Notes: generated by a model from the sequence alone, not told the origin. A DNA stretch of 64,000 bases from Pegea sp. RAD2-039 (GCA_034620365.1 JAQGEQ010000213.1:372001-436000), one strand, 5' to 3'. Counted from the stretch's first letter, positions 27,984 through 43,759 are shown. A program made the numbers and translations.

Positions 27984-29634
27984 TTAGAATACTGAATTAA
28001 GAAATCTCGGTAAGATGGAATAAACAAAGATTGAAAATCCTTCTTTATAAGAAGTTCCCCAAAAAAGTACATTGTTATCGCCTTCTATTTATGTGTTACG
28101 TGAGGTTACATATGTCTATATTATTAAATATTTATTAAATGTGGTCGATGCCAATTTGATCAGTTGAATTTTATTTTGCTTTCCATCTATAATAAATCAA
28201 AATCATAATTCTAACTACTGAAATATCGTTTTTGTTATATGTTTTCTTTGATTTACTCAAAGTTTGTACCTTGTTTGAAATAAGAAATTCATAAGTAAAT
28301 CTTCCCTTAACGAGCTTATTACTAAAGCATAAACGAAACAAAAGTTTCTGATTTGAGTGAACTGATTTGAAATTATTTGCAAAGAAATATTTTTTTAAAT
28401 GCCAACAAAATAATTTCGAATATTTTAAACCAGTTTATTAAACATTTAATATCAATCAAAATATTGAATGTAGATCTATGTTTGTATTGCTGTGGTACAA
28501 TTACTATAGTTGAGGTTCAAAAAAATTTGAAGCTGAACAACTACAGAATATAGATTTCAAAACATTGATGGTTAGTTTGAAAAAATAATTACCAAAATTT
28601 CTGCATACAAAGTCATCTAAAATAGCAATTGTGTAGAAATCTTGAAGCTTATAGATAAAAATGTTGTTTCTGTAATAAAGTGTTGATCTGAAAGCAGTTT
28701 ACAATTTTCATTTAAAGACTTTAAATTTTGTAAACTCTAAAAATTTATTTATGTTATTTCGTATTTTATTATGAATCATATAATATAGTTGAAAATAGAT
28801 AAATTTGCTACTAAAATTCAAGCGAACATTTATGTATAGAAGGACAATAAAATAAATAAGAATTGAAATTTATTTAATTTTAAACAAAAAAATAATATAA
28901 AAATAATAAATTAATCGAATAAAGTTGAAAAAAGACGCTATAAAAAAATTATAAACTACTGTTTGTTCAGATTGAAGACATCAAACAATTCGGTATTTTA
29001 TAGGTTTAAATAAATTTAACAATTCTAGTTTAACAACTGTTTGAACTAAAACCAATGAAAGAATACTTTTGCATTATTTTAGGAAAATGAAGCTTAAACC
29101 TTACTTAACAACTAACAAAATTAAATAGATCTAAAAAGTTGAGTACTACAAAAATTTATTAATTCAAAACTTTAATAATAATAACTATACTATTATGAAA
29201 TGAAAGATTTTCTAAGAATTACGATTTTTTATATAAAAAGTTAACTAAATTAGCCATTTATAATATTAATATAAATCAATACTTTTATTCGATTTGTTTT
29301 ATTTGTTTCTTAATAACTTGAGAAGCCGTCTGTTAGTCTCGAAGGTAACTAAGGCTCGCATGTCTACATATCGTTGTGGATAGACTTGAAAAGTAAAAAT
29401 TAGCAACAATTTTAGAAAGAAAATTAAACATCAACAAGAAGCATAAACAAAAAAGAAGTTTAAAAATCATTTATCAATAAGTAAGTTTGAACCGAACTAA
29501 TTGATTAACATAAATGATTACTTCAAGCAATATCTAAATTTATTTAAAAAGTATTTTTGAGCAGCATCGTTTTTGTAAGGCTACTTGTTATCATAGCAAT
29601 CGACCACACTTTTGTCTTTAGGGTAAAGTCTATT
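27984..29634. other. Spacer between pseudokinase and its decayed copy
   Basis: AT-rich, no frames. The part from about 29083 resembles the upstream flank of the intact gene (from about 26497), consistent with a tandem duplication. Confidence 0.35.
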
Positions 29635-30120
29635 CATTATTCGGTATATGAGTGTACATCACAATACAGTTTATTGCACTATTCAAGCGAAGCAATTTTG
29701 AAAAAGAAGGTTTTAAGTTGATGAAACCAGTTATTGAAGCAATCAGCTACCTTCATGATAAACATCTTGTTTAAAGGAATATTGATTTAAGCAACTTCTT
29801 GTTAGTTCTTATAATGAAGTGTTTATCATTTTAGTAAGGATTCAGTTATGGATAGACTTGGTTTAATAGAAATAGATACTTTTTCTAGAATACTAAATGT
29901 CAATTTACCTCTTAAAGTTTTTTGGAAACAAAAAACATATGATGCAAGAAAGTTTGATGTTTGATTTTTTGGTATTTGCTTGTATAGGATGATTAGTGAA
30001 GTACAAAGATAAAAAACTTGCCTTAGACAGTAATATTTTCTCAGAAAATGGATTTAAACGACAAATATGACGCTTAATCCAAATCCAACATTACAAAACA
30101 GTATAGTTATGTATAGGTAT
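29635..30120 (+). pseudogene. Decayed second copy of the pseudokinase gene
   Basis: Nucleotide-level similarity to 27460-27960 is plain: the block around ATGAAACCAGTTATTGAAG, the ATGGATAGACTTGG block and the AAATCCAA block all recur in order. The copy has internal stops, frame shifts and deletions (for example a TAA in the catalytic-loop region and a shortened activation segment). Its N-lobe part is missing or unrecognisable. In the catalytic loop it still reads R-N-I-D, so the Asp-to-Asn change predates the duplication. Confidence 0.75.
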
Positions 30121-31354
30121 TAAGAAAGTAAAGTATTTGATCAACGTACATGATTTAAGAAAAGTAAATGTACAAGATAAAGAAATTATAGTTTTAAATA
30201 CTTTAACACCTGGCAAATTATACCCACTTTATTATGATACTTGAATTCATGATAACTTCAAATTGTTTTACTCACCATATTTATAAATTTATCTTTTGCT
30301 TTTTGTTTTTATCAGTGTACTCCAAAGTTTGCATTGCTTTAGAATTATCAAATACTTATTAATAATTGATAAAACATAAATTTATACTTGTGAGTTTATC
30401 TAGGTTTGAAAATTTATATTCTGATCGTAAATGGAAAGTTGTTGTTTTATTAAAAAGGATTAAATTTGTTTTATATAGTTTGAAAAAAATCAAAACTGTA
30501 TGATTTTACCATTCTATTGTATGTTCCGGGAATCCCCTATAACATGAATTTAGTATTATTTTTTATACAACGTAATACTTCTAATTAAATAATCAATCAG
30601 TAAAAATAATAATTCTTTCTTTGAAGCTTTATTTTTCTTTTATAAAACAACATTTATTGGTCTAATTACAACTTTAGTTATTTTCTATTTGACGTTGATA
30701 GAGTTTAAAATATGAAGTTATAATAATTGTTTTTATTTTTAAATAAACAAGTTTAATCGACATAATTATGTTACTACATTTGATTAATTGCACATTATAA
30801 ATTTTTATATTTGTTGCTTTTGCTGAGAATATTGTATATATGATAACTGCTTATTGTTTTTACTAGTTTTTAAATTGAGTTACAAAATAACAGCAATTCA
30901 ATCTATAGCTCATAACATATCATTTAAAGATTTATTTTTAATTAAATTTTATCTAATTTCTATTTGACTTGCCAAAATAGTTTTAATACAGGTTAGAATA
31001 TTTCTAATCTAATCTCAATAAAAAAAATTTGAAGTTTTTTAAATTATAGAGTAAATTTATTTTATAGAGTTATAAACTTATTCTGTAAATATTAAACTAC
31101 TTTCTTTATTGAATGATTTTATTAAAATTTAATTTCAATTGAATTTATTACTATTAAATATGTTTGATATAAAAGAAAGTACTAATTAAAAGCTAAAGTA
31201 TAAGCTTGATGAAAACATTTATAATTAAGTTTTATTTTGTAAAAGTATTGCATCTTTAACTGACAATAGTTTATTTTTTAAATACTAAAGTTAGGATTTT
31301 ATGTTTAATATGAAAATTTAATCATTTAGTAATTTTTAATGAAACATTTTATAA
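30121..31354. other. Intergenic, AT-rich
   Basis: Nothing coding seen. It contains the presumed promoter of the cyclase gene that begins at 31355. Confidence 0.35.
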
Positions 31355-34107
<2,753 letters not shown>

Positions 34108-35260
34108 ATTTTACTTTAAACTGATCCAACTACTTTATTTTCCGAAATAAATATTAGTTTTGTAAGTTTTATATGCCACGCTAACATTAAAAACATTCAA
34201 ATGCTTTAAAGGTTTAAATAGAAAAGGTTTATTTTTGCTTTTAATCATCATTAAATTGTTTCATTTTGTTTTCATCAAATAATAAACTTTGAAATTTAAT
34301 AAAAAAGAAGTTTGTTCAGTTTTTTGTTAGTGGTAACTAGTGATAAGAATATATTTTGAAAAAGCTGTAGTACATTGACTTTAGTTTTTATGTATTTGCA
34401 AAAATTATGTTATTTAAAACTATCTTCGAAAGTTTACTATTAATTTACGGATATTAAGCAGTTTTTGTAAAATACGACTTATAATAAGATATCAGATCAA
34501 TTTTGATTTTCTATTGCTAAGAATTGAACAATTATAAAAAGCATCTTCTAAAAACTTACATTTTGAAGACACGTGATGGACCTTAAAGGTTTTATGAAAA
34601 ATTAACAGCTTAGAAAATCGCTGTTGATTTAAATGTGAAATCTTACAATCATTGTTAAAAGATGAAGCTCGTAAAATACGATTAGAACATAAAGATTTAT
34701 TACTGTTTGTAAAATGGGATGAGTTTCAAGATACACAATTTTATTGACTGAAAATGACAAAAATAATAGCCGTCAACGCTATCAGTTTAATTTGAACTAT
34801 ATTTAGTTTCATTTGTTTCAACAGTTCCTCTAACTTTCAGTATTTTTATACTTTGAATAAAATTAAAAGAGAGATTTATTATTTTTAAATCGATGAAAAA
34901 AGTTTCTTTCTTAGTTGAAAATTGCATTTATTTATATCATAAGAAATAGTTCAAAAATGTTGAAAAAATTGAAACTAAATTACTGAAATTAAATTGAGTT
35001 TTATTTCTAATTGGTGACAAAAGATTTTTCATTTTATGTATAGAGCAAAGCTAATGATTTTTTAAGCACTTAAACATAAATGATCATAATTGAGATATTA
35101 TGCTATGAATAAAATTTTTGTCTATAAGACCTTTTATTAATTCTATTTCCATTCAAAGACATAGTTTTAAAAATTGATATAAAAGTTATTAGAAAGTATA
35201 TATAAACTAGTTATATTCTTTGTTTCATATTAGAAGTTTATAAAACAATCTTTAATAAGA
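34108..35260. other. Intergenic, AT-rich
   Basis: 3' UTR of the cyclase at the left edge; otherwise nothing seen. Confidence 0.35.
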
Positions 35261-36877
35261 ATGAGTTCTGTTGCTATCATTAGAGTTCTGCTGAGATCTA
35301 AAGATAATAGTTGTAAGTAAGCAACAAAATATTGTAGTTAAAAGTTTTTCTAATCTATTATTTTAAATGGTATGCTGATCAATATTCTGAATACAATTTT
35401 TGTTAGATGAAGTTCAAAACAAGTTCTTGCCTTCTGTTGTCGTGATGAAGAATATTTCAAAGATTAAAGTTATTGAGTTAAAGTCGTTGATGGAGCTTCG
35501 GCTGGGATTTTCTTCTGATAACTTCGCAATTTATAACAAAGATGATTTGATGAATGACTTCAGTATTCTGTTTGATGAAAAAAGTTGCCAAAAAAATGTT
35601 TTAAGGTTTAAAAAAGATAAATTGTATAGATTTTACTTAAAGCATCTAATAAGGTGTTTGATACTTTATTTTTTTTATAATTTTTTTTCTAGCTACAATT
35701 TAGTAAAAGCATTTAATTGTTATGCTTTAAATGAAAAAATCAGCACTAAACAAATTATTTCACTCAAATTTTAGGCTAGAGATTTCATCAGACATGTGTG
35801 AGGTAATTAAAGCAGTTACAGCACCAAAGAATGGATTTAAACATATGTTAAAGTATAAGGAATGTGACGAAGATAAAAACAAACTTCTTCTGAACATGTT
35901 TCTCTTCTCATCTCTCTCTGGAAATTTAAATATTTGTAAACTGTTATTAAAATGCAGTAAATAGTTAATTTTACTATTTATAAAATTAAAACAAATTGTT
36001 AAAATAACTTGAAAGTTCAGTCTCCTATATAAATAGATAATTTTTGGAAATACAACAACTGAAACTTAAAAAACATTTATTTTGAAACTTATAAGCGTAT
36101 AAAAAGATCAAACGATTTCTTTTAGAGTCGAGCTTTTTAACAAAGTCTAAAAATACTCCATTACATGTTGCTGCGTTTAATGGTAACCTCAAGATTGTTG
36201 CGTTGCTTCTTGAGAACGGTTTTCCTGTCAGGTAACCGTTATTTCTCACATTATTTCTAAACGTTCAACTTAAAACAGTCTCAATTTATTAATATGTAAA
36301 TAATTGATTGCTATTTGAGCTAAAAATCAATATTTTTATAAGATTTTATAGCAGCTTAAGAATAAAAACCATTAAATCACTATAAACTGTTTGGATATAA
36401 GACTTTAAAAGTTGTAGAAGCTAAAAGTGTTTTTTAAAGTTAAATGTTTTTTTAAATTACAGATTAGAAAATTCAAATGGAAAAACTCCTATGTGCCTTG
36501 CTATTGAAAAGAGATTCTTTGCAATAGCTTGTCAATTGTGGAGTAATCAGTGGAGTACTACTTTGAATTATTCAAACACTGAGCCTCACAAAAGTACTTT
36601 TCCAAGCCCTCCAGCTAACTTTGAACAACAATTTTCTCTAAGATCTGCTAGTGAATGTAAATCAACTAAAATTTCAGAATTAATTTTACTCAGTATGAAA
36701 AAATCTGAAGTTGAATTGATATCTCAATCTCAAGGTTATAGCCAAGGTCAAGCAAGATGTCAAGTAACTTTTAATGAAATTTATTTCACATCTTTTAAAT
36801 TTATAGACAAAACAGTTGTTCAACCCATAATACAAGATTTTGAAGAAAAATCGAAAACCTTGTGCGAGATTCGGTAA
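35261..36877 (+). CDS. Ankyrin-repeat protein, 317 aa, five exons
   Basis: Exons: 35261-35312, 35407-35605, 35775-35956, 36126-36231, 36463-36877 (954 nt, phases consistent). Residues 1-83 or so are an unrecognised N-terminal region. Ankyrin repeats follow: one ending GNLNICKLLLKC, a canonical one (NTPLHVAAFNGNLKIVALLLENG), and the start of the next (NGKTPMCLAIEKR). After them comes about 100 residues of polar, Ser/Gln-rich sequence. Ankyrin repeats mediate protein binding; no enzymatic domain is present. The frame ends at TAA, but a GTAAAC donor just before it (ATTCG|GTAAAC) could allow an extra 3' exon. The next gene starts 296 bp downstream on the same strand. The family is not identifiable beyond ankyrin. 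Confidence 0.72.
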
Positions 36878-37173
36878 ACAAAATATTTCTTCTTAATGTT
36901 GAAGTTTTTGTAGAAATAGATATTTGTTCAAATACTTTTGTCAAACAAAAAACATTGGTATAGTTTGAAAACTTTTGCTAAAAGAAACTGTAAGTGACTG
37001 ATACTACCATATCGATATCATTTTCTGGAAGCTGTTATAATGAAGACAGAAATTTAATACTTACACTGTCTCGTTTCAAAATTCAACAAAACTTTTCATC
37101 TGTTTAATAAAAGAAAAGCCTGAAAACTAAATTTATCAGCAGAGAAAAAGAAGTACAAAAAAACTTTAACAAA

Positions 37174-39230
37174 ATGGCTTTTGATATATGGATGATTAAA
37201 AAACAGCAAGATAAAAAAAACAACCTAAAAGACCATTCAAAAACAAGCGACAACGAAACTAAAAAATTAAAAGTAAGAATTAATCAGTAATAATTATATC
37301 AGTAAGAATTAATTAATTAGAAATAAAGATCTTTACATACTAAATCTATTAAAAGAAAAAAATGTACCAGAATTCATCATAAAATCATCAACTGACTTTG
37401 TTATTAGAATTTAACAGGACTATCGTTTGACGAATGGTTAATAAAAAAACGAAAATCATTAAAACCAAAAGAAGCTGATTATATAAGTAAGAATAGATCA
37501 TAAAATTTTATTTTTCTGTAGTTTTTTTTTAATTTTCTACAACAAGCATTTATATATTTTATTATTCAGTCAAGAAACGAAAAAACAAACAAACAGTAAC
37601 AAACGACGGTTTAACTTTTTCACAATGGTGCGAAAGAAAAACTAGAGAGTTTAAAGAAAAGAAACAAAATGAGGTTGACACTGAAAACAATAAATTATTA
37701 AACAAAAGGTGATGAATTTAATCTTAACATATTCTTGTTAAAATCTAAAATCTGAAAGTTCTAGACACATTCTAAATACCACGAATTCAATGTTTTGGGT
37801 AAAAACTCAGTATTCAACCTCAAAAAGACCTGTGAGTTTATAAAAGCAAGATTAGTTTTTTAAAACGAATAATTGAGGGTCTGGTAGTAATTGGATTTTT
37901 ATTTTTCCTATGAATCTGTAAAACCAATGTTATTACTTAACTTTTATCTTCATAATCAATTTAACATTTAAGTATGAAATTTCGTAGATAAAAAAGAAAA
38001 ATATCAAAAATTATGAAAAAATTAGCAAGCTCAACACCAAAGGTAAAATTTTAAATATGTGTCTATTAACATTATTGTTGTCATAATATAAAACGTTAAA
38101 GTTTTCTTTCGAAAAAAATAGTCCGGGAGAAATTCTTAATGAATTAAAGAAATTATTTAAACTTTGAAAAATATAAATTTCTACTCTTTTTTTTGATATA
38201 ACTATAAAATTATTTAAAGGTGAAGTTAAGAGAGAAGATGAAAAAATTAAGTAAGTTACTTTAAGCAAATGTATGTCTATTTACATTTACAAAAAATGAG
38301 TAAAACTCTATTTTTTCAACATTTTTTTATTTTAAAGTTCTTAAAATATTCATTTAATGATAAGTGAAAAGTGATAAATGGCTCTATATTTAATTACAAG
38401 AAAAAGATCATTGGCTTTTTTTAATCCTTAATACCCACACGATGTTAGCTTAACGGTTTTGTGAAAACTGTTATAAAAATATAATTTAAAAAACGTTTTT
38501 CATTACCAAATATTTATTGATAAAACTCTAAGAGCCTAAATTTGATCTTTATAACTTTGTATCATTTCTGATCAAATTTTATCAAAACATAGAAAAAGTC
38601 AGATTTCATTTGAAAAATGGATTGAAAAAAAAGTAGCTGATAAAGAAAGCAAGAAAAGACTACAAGAAAGCATCTTATTCAGCCGGATACAAGAAGCGAA
38701 TAAAGAATTTGAAAATTGGAAAAAACAACCAAATGTTTTAACATTCAAAGATTGGAAGAAAAATAAAGATTTCGAAGCAAGGTTATTTGTTGAATTTAAA
38801 AGTACTAGTAGTAGTGTAGAAACTTAAAAAAATCGTTTACAGGCTGAATAATGTACTTCAAGCCCAAGAAGTTCCTGATACTGTTGAAAAACTTATTGAG
38901 AAGAATGAACAACAGCGTAATGATCAGCGATTCAAAAAGTGGCTTTTAATGAAGGAAATAAAACTACTTAAAGAAGAAAAGAAAAAATTAGAAGAAGCTA
39001 AAATTGCTAGAAAAAAAAGTGAACAGATATTAAAAATTAGATTGTAAGTACAATTTCTACTTGGCGCTTTTTTATTAAAAACTTAACTTTTAAATATTTT
39101 TAGATTAAAAAAGAAATCATTTTTCAAGAAAATAGCTTTTTAGACTTTTAGATATCGACAAGAAGTGCAAAGTTTATATGGCTCAGAGGCAAGCATGAGC
39201 CCAACTGTTAAACAATTGACTAAGCTTTAA
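37174..39230 (+). CDS. Lysine-rich coiled-coil protein with repeated F-x-x-W motifs, about 301 aa
   Basis: Exons: 37174-37272, 37408-37486, 37570-37708, 37765-37798 (least certain), 37988-38042, 38220-38250, 38593-38781, 38843-39043, 39152-39230 (906 nt, phases consistent). The protein repeats a motif of Phe, two residues, Trp, then Lys-rich helix: AFDIWMIKK, SFDEWLIKKRK, TFSQWCERKTR, SFEKWIEKK, EFENWKKQ, TFKDWKKNK, RFKKWLLMK. The rest is Lys/Glu-rich and helical, so a coiled coil is likely. Similar F/Y-x-x-W-x-x-K repeats occur in microtubule- or cilium-associated proteins such as MAP9, CCDC34 and CCDC181. That link is from memory of the pattern and is tentative. An alternative last exon (39104-39143, ending in TAG) is in the same phase as 39152-39230, so two C termini are possible. 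Confidence 0.65.
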
Positions 39231-39764
39231 ACTAAAACCATTATAATCAATAACTTCAACAAAAAAGATTTTGCACTTTAAAATATTTAATACTTGCTCC
39301 ATTTCCGCTGTATAAATTGTTGTATAGTAAAAAGAAATCTAATCAATGCTTGCTAAAACTTAACAGATGTAAAGTGAAAGTTTTCAAAAATAAACACATG
39401 ATAAAAGTATACCTTTCGCAGTATATCAATTAGAATAGTTAAAAGAAAGTAAATAGTTATTGGATAAATAGTTTAGCAATTTGTTTAGCAATTCTTGTAG
39501 ATAAAATGTTTTTTTTTCTACAAATGGAAAGATCATTGAAATTTAGAAATAATATTATGTTGATGAACTATTTCATGTTTTTTAATGTTGAGTTTATGTT
39601 CGGTTTGTTTCAGTTTTATATTCTTAATATATATTTTTACAAATCTACTTATAAGATTTACTTTCTAGATACTGGATTTGCCTTTATGACATTTAAAGAT
39701 ACAACTTACTGTAATAAAAATCAATCTTTATATAAAGCTTATTCAAATTAAAAAAGCGACTAAC
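39231..39764. other. Intergenic, AT-rich
   Basis: An open frame at 39506-39751 encodes hydrophobic AT-biased residues with no support and is not called. Confidence 0.35.
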
Positions 39765-41770
39765 ATCAATGATAAGTTATTCATCATCTCCATCATGGCT
39801 CCCATTTCATAACATACTGACCACCTCTCTTTCCTCTCGTGAAGAATAAATGGACCTTATCCAAACATTGATAACAGCAACCAGCTTGTGATAGAACAAA
39901 ACAGAAAAAAGCTGAATTTCGACACAATCAATTTTAATAGCGTTTTATAACTGATGATGGCAGAACTCCTTATCTTTTCTGTTTCGAAATTCTCACAAAT
40001 ATCTTTGAAAAGATAGTTCTTGACATAACGGTCAATATGGCAGCTAGAGCTATTTCTTCTTTAAAATCATCAATTTTCAACATACATAATCAGATCCCTA
40101 CTTTGCCTTTTAAGAAAAACAACTTCCTCTTTATCACTACCTTTATCGCTACTCTTTAACATCACTATAAGGCGATGAATAGTTCCACAAATTAAAAAAA
40201 AAGCTTTCATACTCCTATTAATGAAAGGGTCTCAGAAACTCTGCACTTAACTGCAGACCAGTTTCGCTGACTTCAGTTATCTGCAGAACTCAAGAGCATA
40301 TCATTCACGATCATATGACCAGTTATTTGATGGAGCACCATCTAATATCTGATGTCCAGTATGGCTTTGTGAAAAGGAGATCTTCCCTGACTCAACATCT
40401 CACTTTTCTTAATGAGCTTACAGCCATAATAAAAGGGATACTCCTTGTGACATCATATACTTCGATTTTTCAAAAGTGTTTGATTCCGTCCCAGACAACA
40501 AGCTCATTATTTTTTTACGAAAATTAAAAATCAACAGCTTTATCTTTAAGCGGATTGAAGATTACTTATCAGGTAGAACCCAACAAACTCGTAAAAAAAG
40601 ATCTTTATCTATTCCTAGTCAAATCACTAGTGGTGTTCCTCAGGGTTCTGTTCTGGGTCTCCTTCTTGTTTTAATTTTCATTGGAGACCTCATCAGATGA
40701 TTAGTAGCAGTAGATGGTGTCAGAGTGTTTGTGTATGCAGACGATATCAAGCTATTGTCTTGTAATCCTTCAAAATTTCAAACTGCACTACACACTGTAG
40801 AAAACTGGTCTACAAAGTGGCAGCTCAGAATCTAACCCACAAAGTCTGAACTTTCAACTTTTTCTCGTAACCCAACTGTAAATTGCTTGAACCAATACTC
40901 CATCAATGGATTTATTATTTAACGAGTATCTTCGGTTCTAGACCTTGGCATTACTCTATCATCTGACTTTAAATGGCGCAATTATGTTTTCAAAATATTT
41001 GGAAAATCAATCAACCTTGTCTTCCTTATTATAAAGACCTTTAATTCCAAGAACCCATGCTTTTTTATCAATCTTTTCTAATTATACGTACGTCCAATTC
41101 TTGAATACAATGTCAGTGCATGGATGCCATATCAAGTTAGTGATATCAAAAAAATCAAATCTGTTCAGGCGACATTTACGAGATTAGTATGTAAGAAACT
41201 TAATATTAAATATGATAGTTATAAACATCGTCTCATTTTCTTCAATTTGGAAATCCGACGGATTGAATACGACTTAATTCTTATTTTTAAAATTATTCAC
41301 AATTTAATTGACATTCAGTTTGATGATTTCTTTTCTATTAGTCCTTCCCTCAAGTTATATCAACTCAGACGACACCCATTACATCTTAATAAGCCTATAT
41401 CACCTGGTACATTAATCAGAGCAAATTTTTTCTCATACCACACAATTAGTACATGGAACCAGCTGCCATCAGACATTGGCATGTCGAAATCACTCGTGTT
41501 GTTCAAGCAGAAGTTGAACCGTTATAATATTACCAACATTGTCATTTCTAAACTGTGTTTTTTTTTCCTTTCTTATATTATTAACATTCCATGTAATTGT
41601 TCACTGTTATATGCTTTGAGTGATATCGAAATACCATGCGTTACATCTTTTACTTACTATATTTTTGGCTAAATAGATGTTATTTGTGAGAATGTGTGTT
41701 AGCAAGAGGTGCTGTTTTCAGGCACCTTCGTTTTCAGGCACCCTCCTTCACATTTATTGAAATAAATAAA
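39765..41770 (+). mobile_element. Non-LTR retrotransposon (LINE), 5'-truncated and broken
   Basis: The reverse-transcriptase region is recognisable in several frames. About 40230-40430 gives CRPVSLTSVIC ... QYGFVKRRSSLTQHL. The stretch 40476-40700 gives the DxDKAFDSVP-type block (here FDSVPDNKL) and GVPQGSVLG. The catalytic YADDIKL follows at about 40733-40755. The C-terminal part is open at 41124-41672. Stops and frame shifts separate these blocks, so it is inactive. The order and spacing fit the CR1/L2/Jockey group; the clade is not resolved. There is no long terminal repeat. The 3' tail at 41684-41770 ends in AAATAAATAAA and contains a short internal duplication of TTTTCAGGCACC. The left boundary is set by the change in base composition. 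Confidence 0.85.
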
Positions 41771-42982
41771 TTACTGAGTATAAGAAGACATTTCTCAGTT
41801 GAATGACAAATAGTAGATTGCTGATTATCATGTATTCTTTATCTGTGAATAACGTTTTGTGAGAAAAAAGAAACACCAAAGTCTTTGCTTTTATCAAAAA
41901 ATAGCATAATTAAAAACAGGCTGATAAGCAACTTGGTTCAAACCAATTTAAATGGCGTAAAGAGGAAGTGGATTCTTTTATGTCATCAAGGAAATTGTTT
42001 GTCATAATATAATAGTAAAATTAAAGATTAAACGAGTTTTGTTTCCTAGAAAATTTACCCCAACTTGTTACCGAATAGTACAAATATGTAAGTGAAGTCT
42101 TTTCAGCAAAATGAATTTTTAAATTAATATAGTAGCCAATTAACTGACAAACATATTTTGCAAATTGAATGCAGTATACTTGCGCATTTCTTTTATTTAA
42201 TTGTTAGTAATAAAAATAAATGCCAAATTTTACAAAAACGTAAAATCGCTTTAATTTCCATTTTTTAAGCTTTGGGAATCCCTGATCTACCCAGTCTACC
42301 CATCGATGTACACTAAAATGACCATTGCTATATAAAAATACTGAAATGTTACATCACCACAAAATGTTAAATAAAAGTTAAGTGAGACTTTACAAATAGG
42401 TAGAGAAATAGTTTGAATTTTTTGAAACAATCGATCATAGGAAACACTAAATATTACTATTATTCTTGCAATTGCAATGTTAGAAGATAAGCAACTTCAT
42501 TTTCAAAATTTATTTGTTCTAGGATTTAAAAAAGATGATAATTTGTTTCTAAAAAACTCTAACAAAAATATTTTAACACTTTGTGTAAATTTCCTCATAA
42601 TAATTTTTATCAAACTAAAAAATACTACATACGAAATGTCAACTACTTAAAAAATGTTAAGATAATTCAGAAACTTATCTCCCTTTATATTATAATGCAT
42701 CATCTAATGTAACATAAGTACACAGTGAAAGCACATATTTGAAATATCAAAAACAATCTCTTCAAATTGTACAAAACACTATCATCCATTATAAAATATA
42801 AGACAGAGAAAAATGGAACAATCATATGATTACCAATTGCATTTAAATAATTAATTAGGCATAACATATAAGGCATTAGTGCTTTAGATATTTATACCCC
42901 AATTTTTACTACAATATCGATAAAAATAATGATCTAAGAATACATCAAAAAGAGATTGTATCCAGATGGTAAGAAGATTTTT
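41771..42982. other. Intergenic, AT-rich
   Basis: Spacer between the LINE and the 3' end of the BTB gene. No coding signal seen. Confidence 0.35.
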
Positions 42983-43759
42983 TCATTTTCCTCTTCTGCT
43001 GCTGTTTTTGCTTAAAATTCGATATAACTTTTTTCGTGTACATCTGCACTTTTTCAGAACTATATCTTCATCAAAAATTTTTCTAAGACGTGATTGCTCA
43101 ACAATTTCAAAGTTGACCAATGACAACAGTTTATCGCCATCAACATATCTACCATTCATATCAACCATCAACCACTTTTTTATTAAATCATACTTCTCCA
43201 ATTCATTACCTTCAATTTGTTTCTCAAACACCAGCCATAAGACTCGCTTGACATTATTAGCAGAAAGTTGTTTGTAACCAGACGTATTCACCAGACGTTG
43301 AAAGTTTTCTGACATATAAATGCAACAAGCTTGCATTAAATCCACATATCTCAAATTAGAACAGGCGAAAAACATGTTTAAACAAGTTTCATCATTAATT
43401 TTACTTTTGAGATATATAACACATTTGTCTTTTAAAAGGGGAATCTTCAAGTAAATGGCCAGATATAAAATATCATAAATATTTCGGTCTCCCAGTTTTA
43501 TATCTGATTCATATAAAAAGTCTAATACTAAGCTAAAAACACTAGAATCAATTTTATCGCTATCAGGTAAGGTCAGAGTAAATTCATTAGCATTTTTGGA
43601 TAAACTCTCATAAAAGTACCCTGACATTGCAGCCAAAACGCAACGATGTAAACGAAATTCTTCTCCTTTATAATAAATGCTAATGTCACAAAGTGTCTTT
43701 TCTTTTTTTTTATCTTGAGAAAGGAAAGTCAAAATATATTCACTATTAGAAATTTGCAT
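42983..43759 (-). CDS. BTB-BACK domain protein without Kelch repeats, 258 aa
   Basis: Single exon. Residues about 10-115 form a BTB/POZ domain: the motif CDISIYYKGEEFRLHRCVLAA corresponds to the usual D-x-x-F-x-x-H-K-x-V-L-A core, followed by FYESL and a helical part with FLYESDIKL (the Y-T-G position). Residues about 120-240 look like the helical BACK domain (C-x-x-x-F-F-A ... WLMVD ... V-x-F-E). Such proteins normally are substrate adaptors for cullin-3 ubiquitin ligases, with Kelch repeats as the substrate arm. Here the frame ends soon after BACK in a basic, Ser/Lys-rich tail and no Kelch repeat follows. It may be a short adaptor, or the 3' exons were lost or not recognised. The start is the first ATG in the frame. 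Confidence 0.8.
   Translation of the reverse strand: MQISNSEYILTFLSQDKKKEKTLCDISIYYKGEEFRLHRCVLAAMSGYFYESLSKNANEFTLTLPDSDKIDSSVFSLVLDFLYESDIKLGDRNIYDILYLAIYLKIPLLKDKCVIYLKSKINDETCLNMFFACSNLRYVDLMQACCIYMSENFQRLVNTSGYKQLSANNVKRVLWLVFEKQIEGNELEKYDLIKKWLMVDMNGRYVDGDKLLSLVNFEIVEQSRLRKIFDEDIVLKKCRCTRKKLYRILSKNSSRRGK

Noticed and set aside
42966..43277. 103-aa plus-strand frame
   Set aside because: It is the antisense shadow of the BTB-BACK gene.
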